DNA from: an uncultured Lachnospiraceae bacterium
GTDB lineage: Bacteria; Bacillota; Clostridia; Lachnospirales; Lachnospiraceae
NCBI GenBank assembly: GCA_902796375.1
Contig: CADBOW010000039.1
Location: forward strand, 1 to 8,537
Length of the DNA stretch: 8,537 nucleotides
Direction: 5' to 3'
This document shows, one piece after another, positions 1-5,983 of this stretch. The notes beneath the pieces were generated by a model. It searched no databases. It had not been told where the DNA came from and saw only the letters and a list, made by a program, of their open reading frames with translations. The position numbers were made by a program, and so were the translations under genes. Position 1 is the first letter of the stretch; each line of letters begins with the position of its first letter.

Positions 1-731
1 GCTCCTCCCCCCAGCTTTACCAGCTCAGGGTAATCCAGGCCCTTGCCCCACATGTTGTCCTTCAGATCCTCATGGTTATAATCCACGCCGGTATCGATGA
101 TGGCCACCACCTGCTCGGAGGTATCCACCTTCGGTGTCGCTGTATCACCGCTGTAGGTATTCCAGCCGTCCACGCCCAGGCCGTAGGTAGTATCCTCGCC
201 CCACTGCAGGTCGGTGAAATCCATGGATTCCGTCTTTAAAATGTAGTTGGGCTCGGCGTACAGTACATCATCCCGGGCTTCCAGTTCTGCGATCAGCTCC
301 TCTGTGGTAAGGTGATCGGACTGAACCCGTGTGATCACTCCCGGAATGGGATCCTGCTGGTCCTCCGAATCTTCTGTGTCGATATCCTGCGCGCTGTCCC
401 CCGCAACAGCTTCTTCTGCCGCCTCAACGGCTGCGCTTGCATCCTCTACCATAAGAAGTGCTTCCGCATCGTCAACACAGCTTTCATCCTCCAGATTCTC
501 CTCTGCCGCCTGTTTCACCTTCTCCTCGGAAACAGCCTTCGGTTCTGCCCCGGCCTTATAACAGACGATGGCTTCCCCCTTTACATACTCCTGTGACTGC
601 AGCGTATCCTCCACCTGTTGAACCGATGTTTCTCCGGAAGAGGGAGTGTCCGCATAAGCGGGGATCGTTCCACCAAGCAGACCAAACGCCAATGCAAGCG
701 ACAGCAGCTTTGCAAACCGTTTTTTTCTCAT
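1..731 (-). CDS. Secreted S8 (subtilisin-like) serine protease, N-terminal part, runs off the left edge
   Basis: The first 243 codons of a larger gene are visible; the C-terminus lies outside the window. Residues 1-27 form a signal peptide: basic MRKKR, a hydrophobic stretch, and a likely cleavage after AYA (residue 27). A propeptide follows; YVKGEAIVCYK (49-59) and the DDVLYAEPNY segment (154-163) resemble the start and end of the I9-type inhibitory prodomain found in subtilases. The mature domain begins near residue 170, and VVAIIDTGVDYNHEDL (208-223) carries the catalytic Asp at 213. The catalytic His and Ser would lie beyond the edge, so activity cannot be confirmed. Between roughly 75 and 128 is a very acidic, Ala/Glu-rich insert. 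The ATG at 731 is chosen because AGGAGG (740-745) lies 8 nt upstream. The role is inferred to be extracellular or cell-surface proteolysis after removal of the prodomain. Confidence 0.88.
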   Translation of the reverse strand, partial: MRKKRFAKLLSLALAFGLLGGTIPAYADTPSSGETSVQQVEDTLQSQEYVKGEAIVCYKAGAEPKAVSEEKVKQAAEENLEDESCVDDAEALLMVEDASAAVEAAEEAVAGDSAQDIDTEDSEDQQDPIPGVITRVQSDHLTTEELIAELEARDDVLYAEPNYILKTESMDFTDLQWGEDTTYGLGVDGWNTYSGDTATPKVDTSEQVVAIIDTGVDYNHEDLKDNMWGKGLDYPELVKLGGG

Positions 732-771
732 GCCTGTAACCTCCTAAATCTGATATTCAACCTCGATCATT

Positions 772-800
772 ATTATAACAATTCCACGGGCGTGTTTCAT
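772..800 (-). promoter_or_regulatory. Probable promoter of the S8 protease gene
   Basis: On the minus strand a perfect TATAAT lies at 772-777. ATGAAA, a 4/6 match to TTGACA, lies at 795-800 with a 17-bp spacer. The -35 touches the lysR stop codon (TGA at 800-802), so the protease appears to have its own promoter embedded at the end of lysR. The spacer holds a short palindrome, CACGGGCGTG, at 785-794. The -10 and spacing are seen in sequence; use as a promoter is inference. Confidence 0.55.
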
Positions 801-1681
801 CAGTTTTTTGATCGAACGATCCTTACGAATTCTGAGATCGCACCGTTCTCATGCTTGTCCTTATGGATAAATACCTGCGAAAAGATCGGAAACTCTGTCC
901 CTTTCCACCGAAGTCTTACCAGCTGTTTTCTTTTCACCTCATCCTCTGCCGCCACATCCGGCATGAAGGCCACCCCCAGCCGATTCCCGGCAAACTGTTT
1001 CAGGATCTCCTTGCTGCTGGTTTCCAGGGCTATCCTTGGCGTGATCCCACAGGACATGAGTGCCTTCAGCAGCATTTGCCGGAAGCTGCAGTTATGACCC
1101 GTTAGCAGCAGATCCGCTCCCTCCAGATCCTTCTCCGTTACTGCCTTCTTCTTCGCCAAAGGGTGTTCGGGACTGACATAGAATCCCAGAGTCTCCGGAT
1201 TCTTATACAGCAAAGTCAGTCCGTCATCCTCAATGAGAGGATTCAGCGTATATGCCATATCCAGTTCTCCCTTCTTCAGCAATTCAGGAAATGTATCATG
1301 CATGATGAACTGAATCCGGATCTCCACCTTCGGAAATCTTTCCTTATAATCCATCAATATTCCGGGAAGCCGGTTATAGCACAGGGATTCGGAGACACCC
1401 AGCTTAAGTATCCCGGATGGCTCCGGGGATTCCGGAACCTCCAGATGGATCTCCCGCTCAATCTGCAGCAGCTTCTCCGCATGTATCCGCAGGCGCTCTC
1501 CCGCAGGTGTCAGCAGGATGGTTTTCCCAAGCCGTTCAAAAAGAAGTGTTCCCAACTCATCCTCCAGCTGCTTGATCTGTGTGGTCACCGTTGACTGCGC
1601 ATATCCCAGTTCATTTGCCGCGGAGGTAAAATTTCCAGTTTCCGCGATTCTAAGAAATGTTTCCAGCTGTACGATCGTCAT
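800..1681 (-). CDS. LysR-type transcriptional regulator
   Basis: A 293-residue protein of normal LysR length. Residues 1-60 are the winged helix-turn-helix: MTIVQLETFLRIAETGNFT, then AANELGYAQSTVTTQIKQLE (21-40), then LLFERLGKTILLTPAGE. A linker helix follows. The effector-binding domain starts at about residue 92 (ILKLGVSES) and has the two-lobed periplasmic-binding-protein pattern, including a GHNCSF motif with Cys198 and GNRLGVAFMPDVA (232-244). AGGAGG at 1692-1697 lies 10 nt before the ATG. The gene is divergent from the DinB-like gene at 1866, the usual arrangement in which a LysR protein controls its divergent neighbour and itself. The inducer cannot be told from the sequence. The GHNCSFR stretch resembles the ligand-pocket segment of LysR subgroups with a 'CSYR' motif. 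The family call is firm; the target is inference. Confidence 0.93.
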   Translation of the reverse strand: MTIVQLETFLRIAETGNFTSAANELGYAQSTVTTQIKQLEDELGTLLFERLGKTILLTPAGERLRIHAEKLLQIEREIHLEVPESPEPSGILKLGVSESLCYNRLPGILMDYKERFPKVEIRIQFIMHDTFPELLKKGELDMAYTLNPLIEDDGLTLLYKNPETLGFYVSPEHPLAKKKAVTEKDLEGADLLLTGHNCSFRQMLLKALMSCGITPRIALETSSKEILKQFAGNRLGVAFMPDVAAEDEVKRKQLVRLRWKGTEFPIFSQVFIHKDKHENGAISEFVRIVRSKN

Positions 1682-1750
1682 CTCTTATCTTCCTCCTGTC
1701 CCTGATACTGATGGTTCTGTCCAATCATATTTCTTGATGATTATGTTCTG

Positions 1751-1783
1751 TTATTTCAATTTTACTAATGCATGATGTAATGC
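1751..1783. promoter_or_regulatory. Candidate LysR operator region with imperfect inverted repeats
   Basis: Two dyads lie between the divergent starts. One is an imperfect AT-rich one, TTATT-N8-ACTAA, at 1751-1768, overlapping the plus-strand -35. The other is GCAT-N6-ATGC at 1770-1783, next to the shared -10. LysR proteins usually bind dyads of the T-N11-A type, but in AT-rich DNA such motifs arise easily. Assignment as the LysR site is inference from position. Confidence 0.3.
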
Positions 1784-1789
1784 TATTAT
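1761..1789 (+). promoter_or_regulatory. Probable extended -10 promoter of the DinB-like gene
   Basis: Plus strand: TATTAT at 1784-1789 is preceded directly by TGC, giving an extended -10 element. TTTACT at 1761-1766 sits 17 bp upstream as a weak -35. Transcription would start near 1796, about 70 nt before the ATG. Its -10 overlaps that of the divergent lysR promoter, so the two may compete for polymerase. Confidence 0.5.
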
Positions 1790-1813
1790 ACAGACAGAAT
1801 CTGAAAAATGCAA
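1785..1813 (-). promoter_or_regulatory. Probable promoter of the lysR gene
   Basis: Minus strand: a perfect TATAAT at 1785-1790 and TTGCAT (4/6 to TTGACA) at 1808-1813, spaced 17 bp. The predicted leader is about 95 nt. The -10 bases overlap almost completely with the -10 of the plus-strand promoter. Confidence 0.55.
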
Positions 1814-1825
1814 GACACCTGTATA

Positions 1826-1853
1826 TATCAAACCGGAAGTATCAAACCGGAAG
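1826..1853 (+). repeat. 14-bp perfect tandem duplication at the ribosome binding site
   Basis: TATCAAACCGGAAG occurs twice back to back, at 1826-1839 and 1840-1853. The 3' end of the second copy contributes the first bases of the AAGGAGG Shine-Dalgarno (1851-1857), which lies 8 nt before the ATG at 1866. The duplication sits in the 5' UTR of the DinB-like gene. Confidence 0.9.
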
Positions 1854-1865
1854 GAGGACACAAGT

Positions 1866-2381
1866 ATGAATGAACTGATCAATATCATCCGGGAAGCCAT
1901 CGGCCCGAACTTTCTAAATATCCGCACCTCGATCCGGACCTATGACAGAGAGGCGCTCTGCTGCGGCGCACCCTGCTGGAGATGGGCATACCACGCAATC
2001 CATTCCGCAGACAAATGGTTCATCAACCCTTATGATTATACCGAGCCTGCTTTTCATGAAGAAGGAATGGACAATCCGGACAACCCCACCACTGTCGTGC
2101 TTTCCGATCAGCAGCTGCTGGAATATCTCTCACAGGTGGAAGCGAAAACTCTGGCCTATCTGGACACGCTTACGGATGAAATGCTCTACGAAAAACCGAA
2201 GAACTGCCCTCACACGAGAATGGAACTCGTGCTCAGGCAGTTCAGACATTTATCGTTTCATACCGGAATGCTGAACGGACAGACCGCAGTGGCTACCGGC
2301 GAATTTCCCGTGTGGGTTTCCGACACAGAAAGCTATGTGAATGACGGCGTCTTCTTCGGAAGATACCGAAACAGAAAATAA
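1866..2381 (+). CDS. DinB-superfamily protein, function unknown
   Basis: A 171-residue soluble protein, the only plus-strand gene. Its length and helical pattern fit the DinB/YfiT-like four-helix bundle: YHAIHSADKWF at 42-52 has His43 and His46, and RQFRHLSFHTGMLNGQ at 124-139 has the HxxxH pair (His128 and His132). In this superfamily one His from the second helix and two from the third usually bind a divalent metal, and many members act as thiol-dependent transferases. That is family knowledge and no reaction can be assigned here. A Cys-rich stretch with Cys32, Cys33 and Cys37 lies just before the first His pair. The ATG at 1866 has AAGGAGG 8 nt upstream. It is divergent from the LysR gene, which suggests LysR control. 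It converges on rlmD with 80 bp between the stops. Confidence 0.72.
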   Translation: MNELINIIREAIGPNFLNIRTSIRTYDREALCCGAPCWRWAYHAIHSADKWFINPYDYTEPAFHEEGMDNPDNPTTVVLSDQQLLEYLSQVEAKTLAYLDTLTDEMLYEKPKNCPHTRMELVLRQFRHLSFHTGMLNGQTAVATGEFPVWVSDTESYVNDGVFFGRYRNRK

Positions 2382-2398
2382 GACTGATCTTCCCCCCA

Positions 2399-2461
2399 TC
2401 ACCCGGCGATAGGATACCAGATCTCGGCCTCATCTCCGGAAAGACCATGTTCCTTTGCATT
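2399..2461 (-). other. In-frame coding-like tail after the rlmD stop codon
   Basis: Directly after the rlmD TGA (2462-2464), the same reading frame stays open for 20 codons to a TGA at 2399-2401. It reads NAKEHGLSGDEAEIWYPIAG, which has an ordinary protein composition (acidic helix, then WYP). It could be a remnant of a longer C-terminus or of a lost downstream gene, or chance. No start codon with a ribosome binding site serves this frame. Confidence 0.3.
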
Positions 2462-3889
2462 TCAGATCCGTTCGATCAGCGCAACGGTCTCCACATGCAT
2501 CGATCCCGGGAACATATCCACCGGTGTCACCTTCTCCACCGCATATCCGTCCTCGCACAGGATCTTTATATCCCGGGCAAGGGTTGCGGGATCACAGGAG
2601 ACATAAACAATCCGGTCCGGTGACATGGCTGCAAGCGTTTCCAGCAGTGCGGCATCGCATCCCTTTCGGGGCGGATCCACAACCACCACATCCGCGCGGT
2701 ACCGTTCCGGGTCCTCGGCATACAGCCTCGGAACCACGTCCTCCGCCTTTCCCACAAAAAAATCTGCATTTCCGATCTGATTCAGCTCGGCATTTTCCTT
2801 TGCATTCTCTATCGCCTGAGGAACTATCTCCACACCGAACACTCTTCCTGCCTTCTTTGCCAGGAAGAGTGAGATCGTTCCAATCCCACAGTACATATCC
2901 CAAACCGTCTCGGAGCCGGTGAGTCCGGCATATTCCAATGCCTTCTGATAAAGCCGAACCGTCTGCAGGGGATTCACCTGAAAGAAGGATTCCGGGGAAA
3001 TGCGGAACTGCACCGTACCGATCCGATCCTCGATGCAGTCCTTGCCGTATACGGTAAAGCTCCGGAATCCCAGGATCCGATTGGTCTTCTCTTCATTGAC
3101 GCTGCAGTTGACGGAGGCCAGGCGAAGATGTTCTCCGAAGCCGGGAGTCCCTTCCCCGGATCCGATTCTGTTCCACTCCTCCAGGGCCTCCTGCAGCTTC
3201 CCCATCAGAAGCTCCTTCCGGGGAAGCTTTCTTCCGTTGATCACGACACAGACCATCACCTCCCCTGTGGCAAAGCCCACCCGGGTCAGCAAATGCCGCA
3301 CCAGCCCCTCATGGGTCTCCTCATGATAGACAGGTATATGCGCTTCCGTCAGATATTCCCGGAACCGGGAAAGAATATAACGATTTACCGGATGCCCCAT
3401 GGGGCAGTCAGAAAGCGGGATCAAAGAGTGGGTGTGCCCGGCATAGAAGCCGAGCTGAGGCTTCCCCGCCGAATCCTCGCCTATGGGAAACTGCATTTTA
3501 TTCCGATAATGAAAAGGCTCCTCCATCCCGATCAGCGGTTCCATCCGCGCATCCACATCCGAAAGTCCGCCGATCCGGGCGAGGCAGTTCCGCACATGCG
3601 CCTGCTTCAGCTCCTTCTGCTTCTCATAGGAAATATGCTGCAGCGTACACCCGCCGCAGGCACGTGCATTTTCACAGACCGGTGTCACCCGGTCCGCAGA
3701 AGGCTCCAGGATCTCCATCAACCGTGCGAAGGCCAGATTCTTCTTCACCTTCATCAGCTTCACGGACGCCCGGTCTCCGACCACAGTATCCTTCACGAAG
3801 ACGGTCATTCCGTCAATATGGCCGATCCCTTCGCCATCCTTCCCCATGTCCTCAATTGTAATCTCATAAATGTCATTCTTCTTCAGCAT
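2462..3889 (-). CDS. rlmD: 23S rRNA (uracil-5)-methyltransferase, RlmD/RlmCD family
   Basis: A 475-residue SAM-dependent enzyme that makes 5-methyluridine in 23S rRNA. In Firmicutes one such enzyme (RlmCD) can modify two sites; the sequence does not say which applies here. Residues 1-60 are a TRAM RNA-binding domain. Cys72, Cys78, Cys81 (CGGC) and Cys162 match the four ligands of the [4Fe-4S] cluster. SFFQVNP (301-307) is a conserved motif ahead of the SAM-binding motif DMYCGIGTISLFLA (331-344), followed by VVVDPPRKGCD (402-412). SCDPATLARD (431-440) holds the nucleophile Cys432, and HVETVAL (465-471) the general base Glu467. All key residues are present, so the enzyme should be active. The frame is open further upstream to 4051, but the ATG at 3889 is preferred: it starts the TRAM domain, has TTGAGG 8 nt upstream, and the extension would cross a terminator and the carD-like gene. 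Confidence 0.95.
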   Translation of the reverse strand: MLKKNDIYEITIEDMGKDGEGIGHIDGMTVFVKDTVVGDRASVKLMKVKKNLAFARLMEILEPSADRVTPVCENARACGGCTLQHISYEKQKELKQAHVRNCLARIGGLSDVDARMEPLIGMEEPFHYRNKMQFPIGEDSAGKPQLGFYAGHTHSLIPLSDCPMGHPVNRYILSRFREYLTEAHIPVYHEETHEGLVRHLLTRVGFATGEVMVCVVINGRKLPRKELLMGKLQEALEEWNRIGSGEGTPGFGEHLRLASVNCSVNEEKTNRILGFRSFTVYGKDCIEDRIGTVQFRISPESFFQVNPLQTVRLYQKALEYAGLTGSETVWDMYCGIGTISLFLAKKAGRVFGVEIVPQAIENAKENAELNQIGNADFFVGKAEDVVPRLYAEDPERYRADVVVVDPPRKGCDAALLETLAAMSPDRIVYVSCDPATLARDIKILCEDGYAVEKVTPVDMFPGSMHVETVALIERI

Positions 3890-3911
3890 ATATGAATCCT
3901 CAACTTTCGAA

Positions 3912-3940
3912 AAGAAGTCCCGCGATCCGCAGGACTTCTT
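3912..3940 (-). terminator. Intrinsic terminator-like hairpin between the CarD-like gene and rlmD
   Basis: AAGAAGTCC (3912-3920) pairs with GGACTTCTT (3932-3940). An inner GCG/CGC pair lies across one mismatch, closing a 3-nt loop. On the minus strand the right arm runs into TTCTTTTC, a modest U-rich tract. It lies 22 nt downstream of the CarD-like stop and 22 nt before the rlmD ATG. It probably ends or attenuates transcription into rlmD. The weak U tract makes it uncertain whether it is complete. Confidence 0.65.
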
Positions 3941-3962
3941 CTCTTCTTGCCTTGTTCTGTTG

Positions 3963-4475
3963 TTATACGGCCTGTAGGCGGTGCATCTTCTCTTCAATAT
4001 ACGCACCAACGTCATCCTTCTCCATACCCAATGAGATAGCCAGTTCACCATAGAGACTGTCTTCCGCTATGTGAAAATACTTGGAATCCGAGCTGGTTAC
4101 CTTCTTCCCCTCTGCCTGGCGCATCTGGATCCGCTCATCGATGGTCTTGATCAGACTTACGATCTTCGCGGGTTCACAGGAAAGAATGGTCTGCTTGTAG
4201 AGGGTTTCCCGTTTCTTCTCTTCCTCAACATGCATCGATTTGATCTGATTCATGTTCTGAACGAATGCCATAGCCTCGTCCTTGGACATAACCTTTCGGA
4301 TCACAACCCGGTCATTATCGATCGGGGTGAATATCTCACTGTCTCTGATATAGCAAGGAGTCATGGTGTAGTAAAGCTTATCCTGCGGGATCCCCGGACA
4401 GTCGATCGGCCCTACTTTTGTGATTCGGCAAACACCGTTACTTCCGTATACAACGTAATCACCGACTTCATACAT
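3963..4475 (-). CDS. CarD/CdnL-family transcription regulator
   Basis: A 170-residue protein. The N-terminal part MYEVGDYVVYGSNGVCRI (1-18) is the typical start of the CarD_CdnL/TRCF RNA-polymerase-interacting domain, and YYTMTPCYIRDSEIFTPIDN (36-55) continues it. VVIRKVMSKDEA follows, then a largely helical C-terminal half (about 65-168) of the kind that contacts promoter DNA in this family. In characterised members the protein binds the RNAP beta subunit and stabilises the open complex at many promoters; the role here is inferred from family. The frame is open to 4562, but the ATG at 4475 is chosen because family members start at this MYxxGD motif, and AAGGAG (4486-4491) lies 10 nt upstream. 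The added 29 residues would overlap the predicted promoter. A terminator-like hairpin separates it from rlmD. Paralogues of varied function exist in clostridia, so the exact role is open. Confidence 0.85.
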   Translation of the reverse strand: MYEVGDYVVYGSNGVCRITKVGPIDCPGIPQDKLYYTMTPCYIRDSEIFTPIDNDRVVIRKVMSKDEAMAFVQNMNQIKSMHVEEEKKRETLYKQTILSCEPAKIVSLIKTIDERIQMRQAEGKKVTSSDSKYFHIAEDSLYGELAISLGMEKDDVGAYIEEKMHRLQAV

Positions 4476-4523
4476 GTGCTTACAACTCCTTCGTGCCATA
4501 CAATCACACTGCCTACATTCATC

Positions 4524-4529
4524 ATTGTA
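4524..4529 (-). promoter_or_regulatory. Possible -10 element for the CarD-like gene
   Basis: TACAAT on the minus strand at 4524-4529 lies about 49 nt before the ATG in an AT-rich stretch. No convincing -35 is seen at 16-18 bp. The gene is separated from cytX by 137 bp, which supports a separate promoter here. Confidence 0.4.
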
Positions 4530-4567
4530 ACACTTTTTTAAAAGAAACGTAAGAATGCACATTTTAC

Positions 4568-4603
4568 AAAAAAACGGGGTCGGTTATGTACTTTTCTGCC
4601 AAC
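4568..4603 (-). terminator. Weak terminator candidate after cytX
   Basis: On the minus strand, GTTGG (4599-4603) can pair with CCGAC (4579-4583) with one G-U pair. CCCG and then seven T residues (4568-4574) follow. The stem is short, the loop is 15 nt and the U tract is set off by 4 nt, so this is only a candidate end for the thiamine operon. Confidence 0.25.
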
Positions 4604-4612
4604 ACACTTTCG

Positions 4613-5794
4613 TCACATTTTGTTTTTCGATCTCCGGAGCAGTCCCTTCACCGCCACGGTAAGGATCATCGTCGCCAGCATATCCGGAAGGGTACTGCCC
4701 ACGGGAGTATCCACATGCAGCAGCCACCGGTAGAATGCGAAACCCGCCAGCCACACGGCGAAGCTGACCCAGTCCAGAGCCCGCCCCTCCGAATCATTTT
4801 TCAGGATATAATGATCTGCGATCATGACCGCGATCATCGGCGCGAAGACGGAACCGATCAGATACAGAAAATCCGTAATATCATCCATGGCGAAGATCAC
4901 CGCTCCCAATGTACCGATCACTGTCACTGCCAGCGCCACCGGTCTGGCAGACAGCTTCCGGTGTATGCTCTCTGCGCTTACTCCGGCCGAAAAGGCATCC
5001 AGAAATGTGGTAGTGACCGTTGAAAAAACGATGATCAGCAGTCCGGCTATACCAAGCCCGGCCTTCACCATGATCTCCGCGATGTCTCCGGTTCCCAGCA
5101 TGATGGCGGCACTCATGCCGATCAGGAACATCCAGGTACTGACTGCTCCGTAGGTTGCCGCACTTGCCAGAGTCGCGCCGAAGGGCTTCTCCGCGTCTCT
5201 GGTGTAGTCACTGATCAACGGAAACCAGGACAGGGGCATGGCCACCGAAAGCTCCACTCCGGCTCCGAAGGAGAGCTCCTCTCCCGGATCCGCTGCCACG
5301 CCGCCGTCACGGAAGATCACAACGGAAAGGACCACTGTCAGCCCGAACAGAAGGGCCATGGCAGCGATATTCAATTTCCCCAGATTTTCAATTCCGATCA
5401 GGATCCAGATCAGGATCAGGACGCCGATCACAACCGCCCAGATCCAGGAACCGATCCCCCAGATGCTGTCCGCTGCCAGTGCCCCGTCATAGATCATGAT
5501 GCCGGTCCAGCCCACCAGCTGAAGGACATTTAATACGGCAAAAAATGCCGCACCGTACCGGCCGAAGGACATTCCTGCCGTTTCCATCGATGATTTTCCC
5601 GTTCTCCCGCCGATCAGTCCGGCGAGGAACAGAAGTGCACAACCGATCACATGTCCCACCAGGATCGCCAGGATTCCCCTGCCGAAGCCCAGCGGTGCAA
5701 GATATGTACCCGTCAGGATTTCCGCTATGGATACACCTGCACCGAACCAGATCAGGCTGTTATTCAAAATACCTGTCTTTCGTCTTTCTTTCAT
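4613..5794 (-). CDS. cytX: NCS1-family transporter CytX, probable hydroxymethylpyrimidine uptake
   Basis: A 393-residue integral membrane protein with about 11-12 hydrophobic helices. The first carries WFGAGVSIAEILTGTYLAPL (16-35), and the typical NCS1 segment PLSWFPLISDYTRDA spans 187-201. The C-terminal tail is basic (RRSKNKM) and probably cytosolic. It belongs to the nucleobase:cation symporter-1 (codB-like) group. CytX proteins recur in TPP-riboswitch operons and are predicted to import the thiamine pyrimidine HMP or a related compound; the place directly downstream of thiD supports that over cytosine. The substrate is therefore inferred from context. The ATG at 5794 is chosen: GGAAGAGG (5803-5810) lies 8 nt upstream. 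A TTG at 5812 in the same frame would place that ribosome binding site inside the coding region. It is the last gene of the operon, but separated from thiD by 180 bp, unlike the tight thiM-thiE junction. Confidence 0.87.
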   Translation of the reverse strand: MKERRKTGILNNSLIWFGAGVSIAEILTGTYLAPLGFGRGILAILVGHVIGCALLFLAGLIGGRTGKSSMETAGMSFGRYGAAFFAVLNVLQLVGWTGIMIYDGALAADSIWGIGSWIWAVVIGVLILIWILIGIENLGKLNIAAMALLFGLTVVLSVVIFRDGGVAADPGEELSFGAGVELSVAMPLSWFPLISDYTRDAEKPFGATLASAATYGAVSTWMFLIGMSAAIMLGTGDIAEIMVKAGLGIAGLLIIVFSTVTTTFLDAFSAGVSAESIHRKLSARPVALAVTVIGTLGAVIFAMDDITDFLYLIGSVFAPMIAVMIADHYILKNDSEGRALDWVSFAVWLAGFAFYRWLLHVDTPVGSTLPDMLATMILTVAVKGLLRRSKNKM

Positions 5795-5823
5795 GAAATA
5801 ATCCTCTTCCAATATAGCTCATA

Positions 5824-5983
5824 TCCGTCCGTCAGGGAAGCCGTCAGAACCGTACGCCAGATCCTTCTGTCGGATCCGTCTCACTTCCTTCTGCCGGAGC
5901 AGTCTGCCGAGCTACATCGCCCCGTTCGTCTGACAGGTCCGTCTTAGGTCAGTCCGCTCGGTCCGTCTTCCCGGTCAGTTCGC
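5824..5983. repeat. Repeat-bearing spacer between thiD and cytX (degenerate TCCGTC repeats)
   Basis: The spacer has no plausible gene. TCCGTC (GACGGA on the transcribed strand) occurs at 5824, 5828, 5875, 5938 and 5962, with near copies between. The two copies nearest thiD belong to an imperfect tandem repeat: 5936-5957 and 5960-5983 share GGTCCGTCTT, then a 1- or 3-bp spacer, then GGTCAGT, one variable base and CGC. The second unit overlaps the last codons and stop of thiD, so the first looks like a decayed duplicate of the thiD end. The role is unknown. Confidence 0.65.

Noticed and set aside
2382..2461. Shared terminator between the convergent DinB-like gene and rlmD
   Set aside because: I found no GC-rich hairpin with a T run on either strand, only a 5-bp GGTCT/AGGCC pairing without a U tract.
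3128..3895. Long plus-strand open frame opposite rlmD
   Set aside because: It is antisense to a well-supported rlmD with intact motifs, is rich in His, Arg and Pro as expected of a shadow frame in GC-rich DNA, and matches no family I recognise.
3890..4051. 54-codon upstream extension of the rlmD frame
   Set aside because: It overlaps the CarD-like gene and the terminator hairpin, and the TRAM domain plus ribosome binding site fix the start at 3889.
4476..4562. 29-codon N-terminal extension of the CarD-like protein
   Set aside because: CarD-family proteins begin at the MYxxGDxVVY motif, and the extension covers the likely -10 element.
5860..5876. GATCC/GGATC hairpin in the thiD-cytX spacer as a terminator
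   Set aside because: The stem is only 5 bp and no U tract follows on either strand.
5824..5983. The TCCGTC repeats as a CRISPR array or integron-like site
   Set aside because: The repeats are 6 bp, irregularly spaced and degenerate, with no spacers of even length and no cas or integrase gene nearby.
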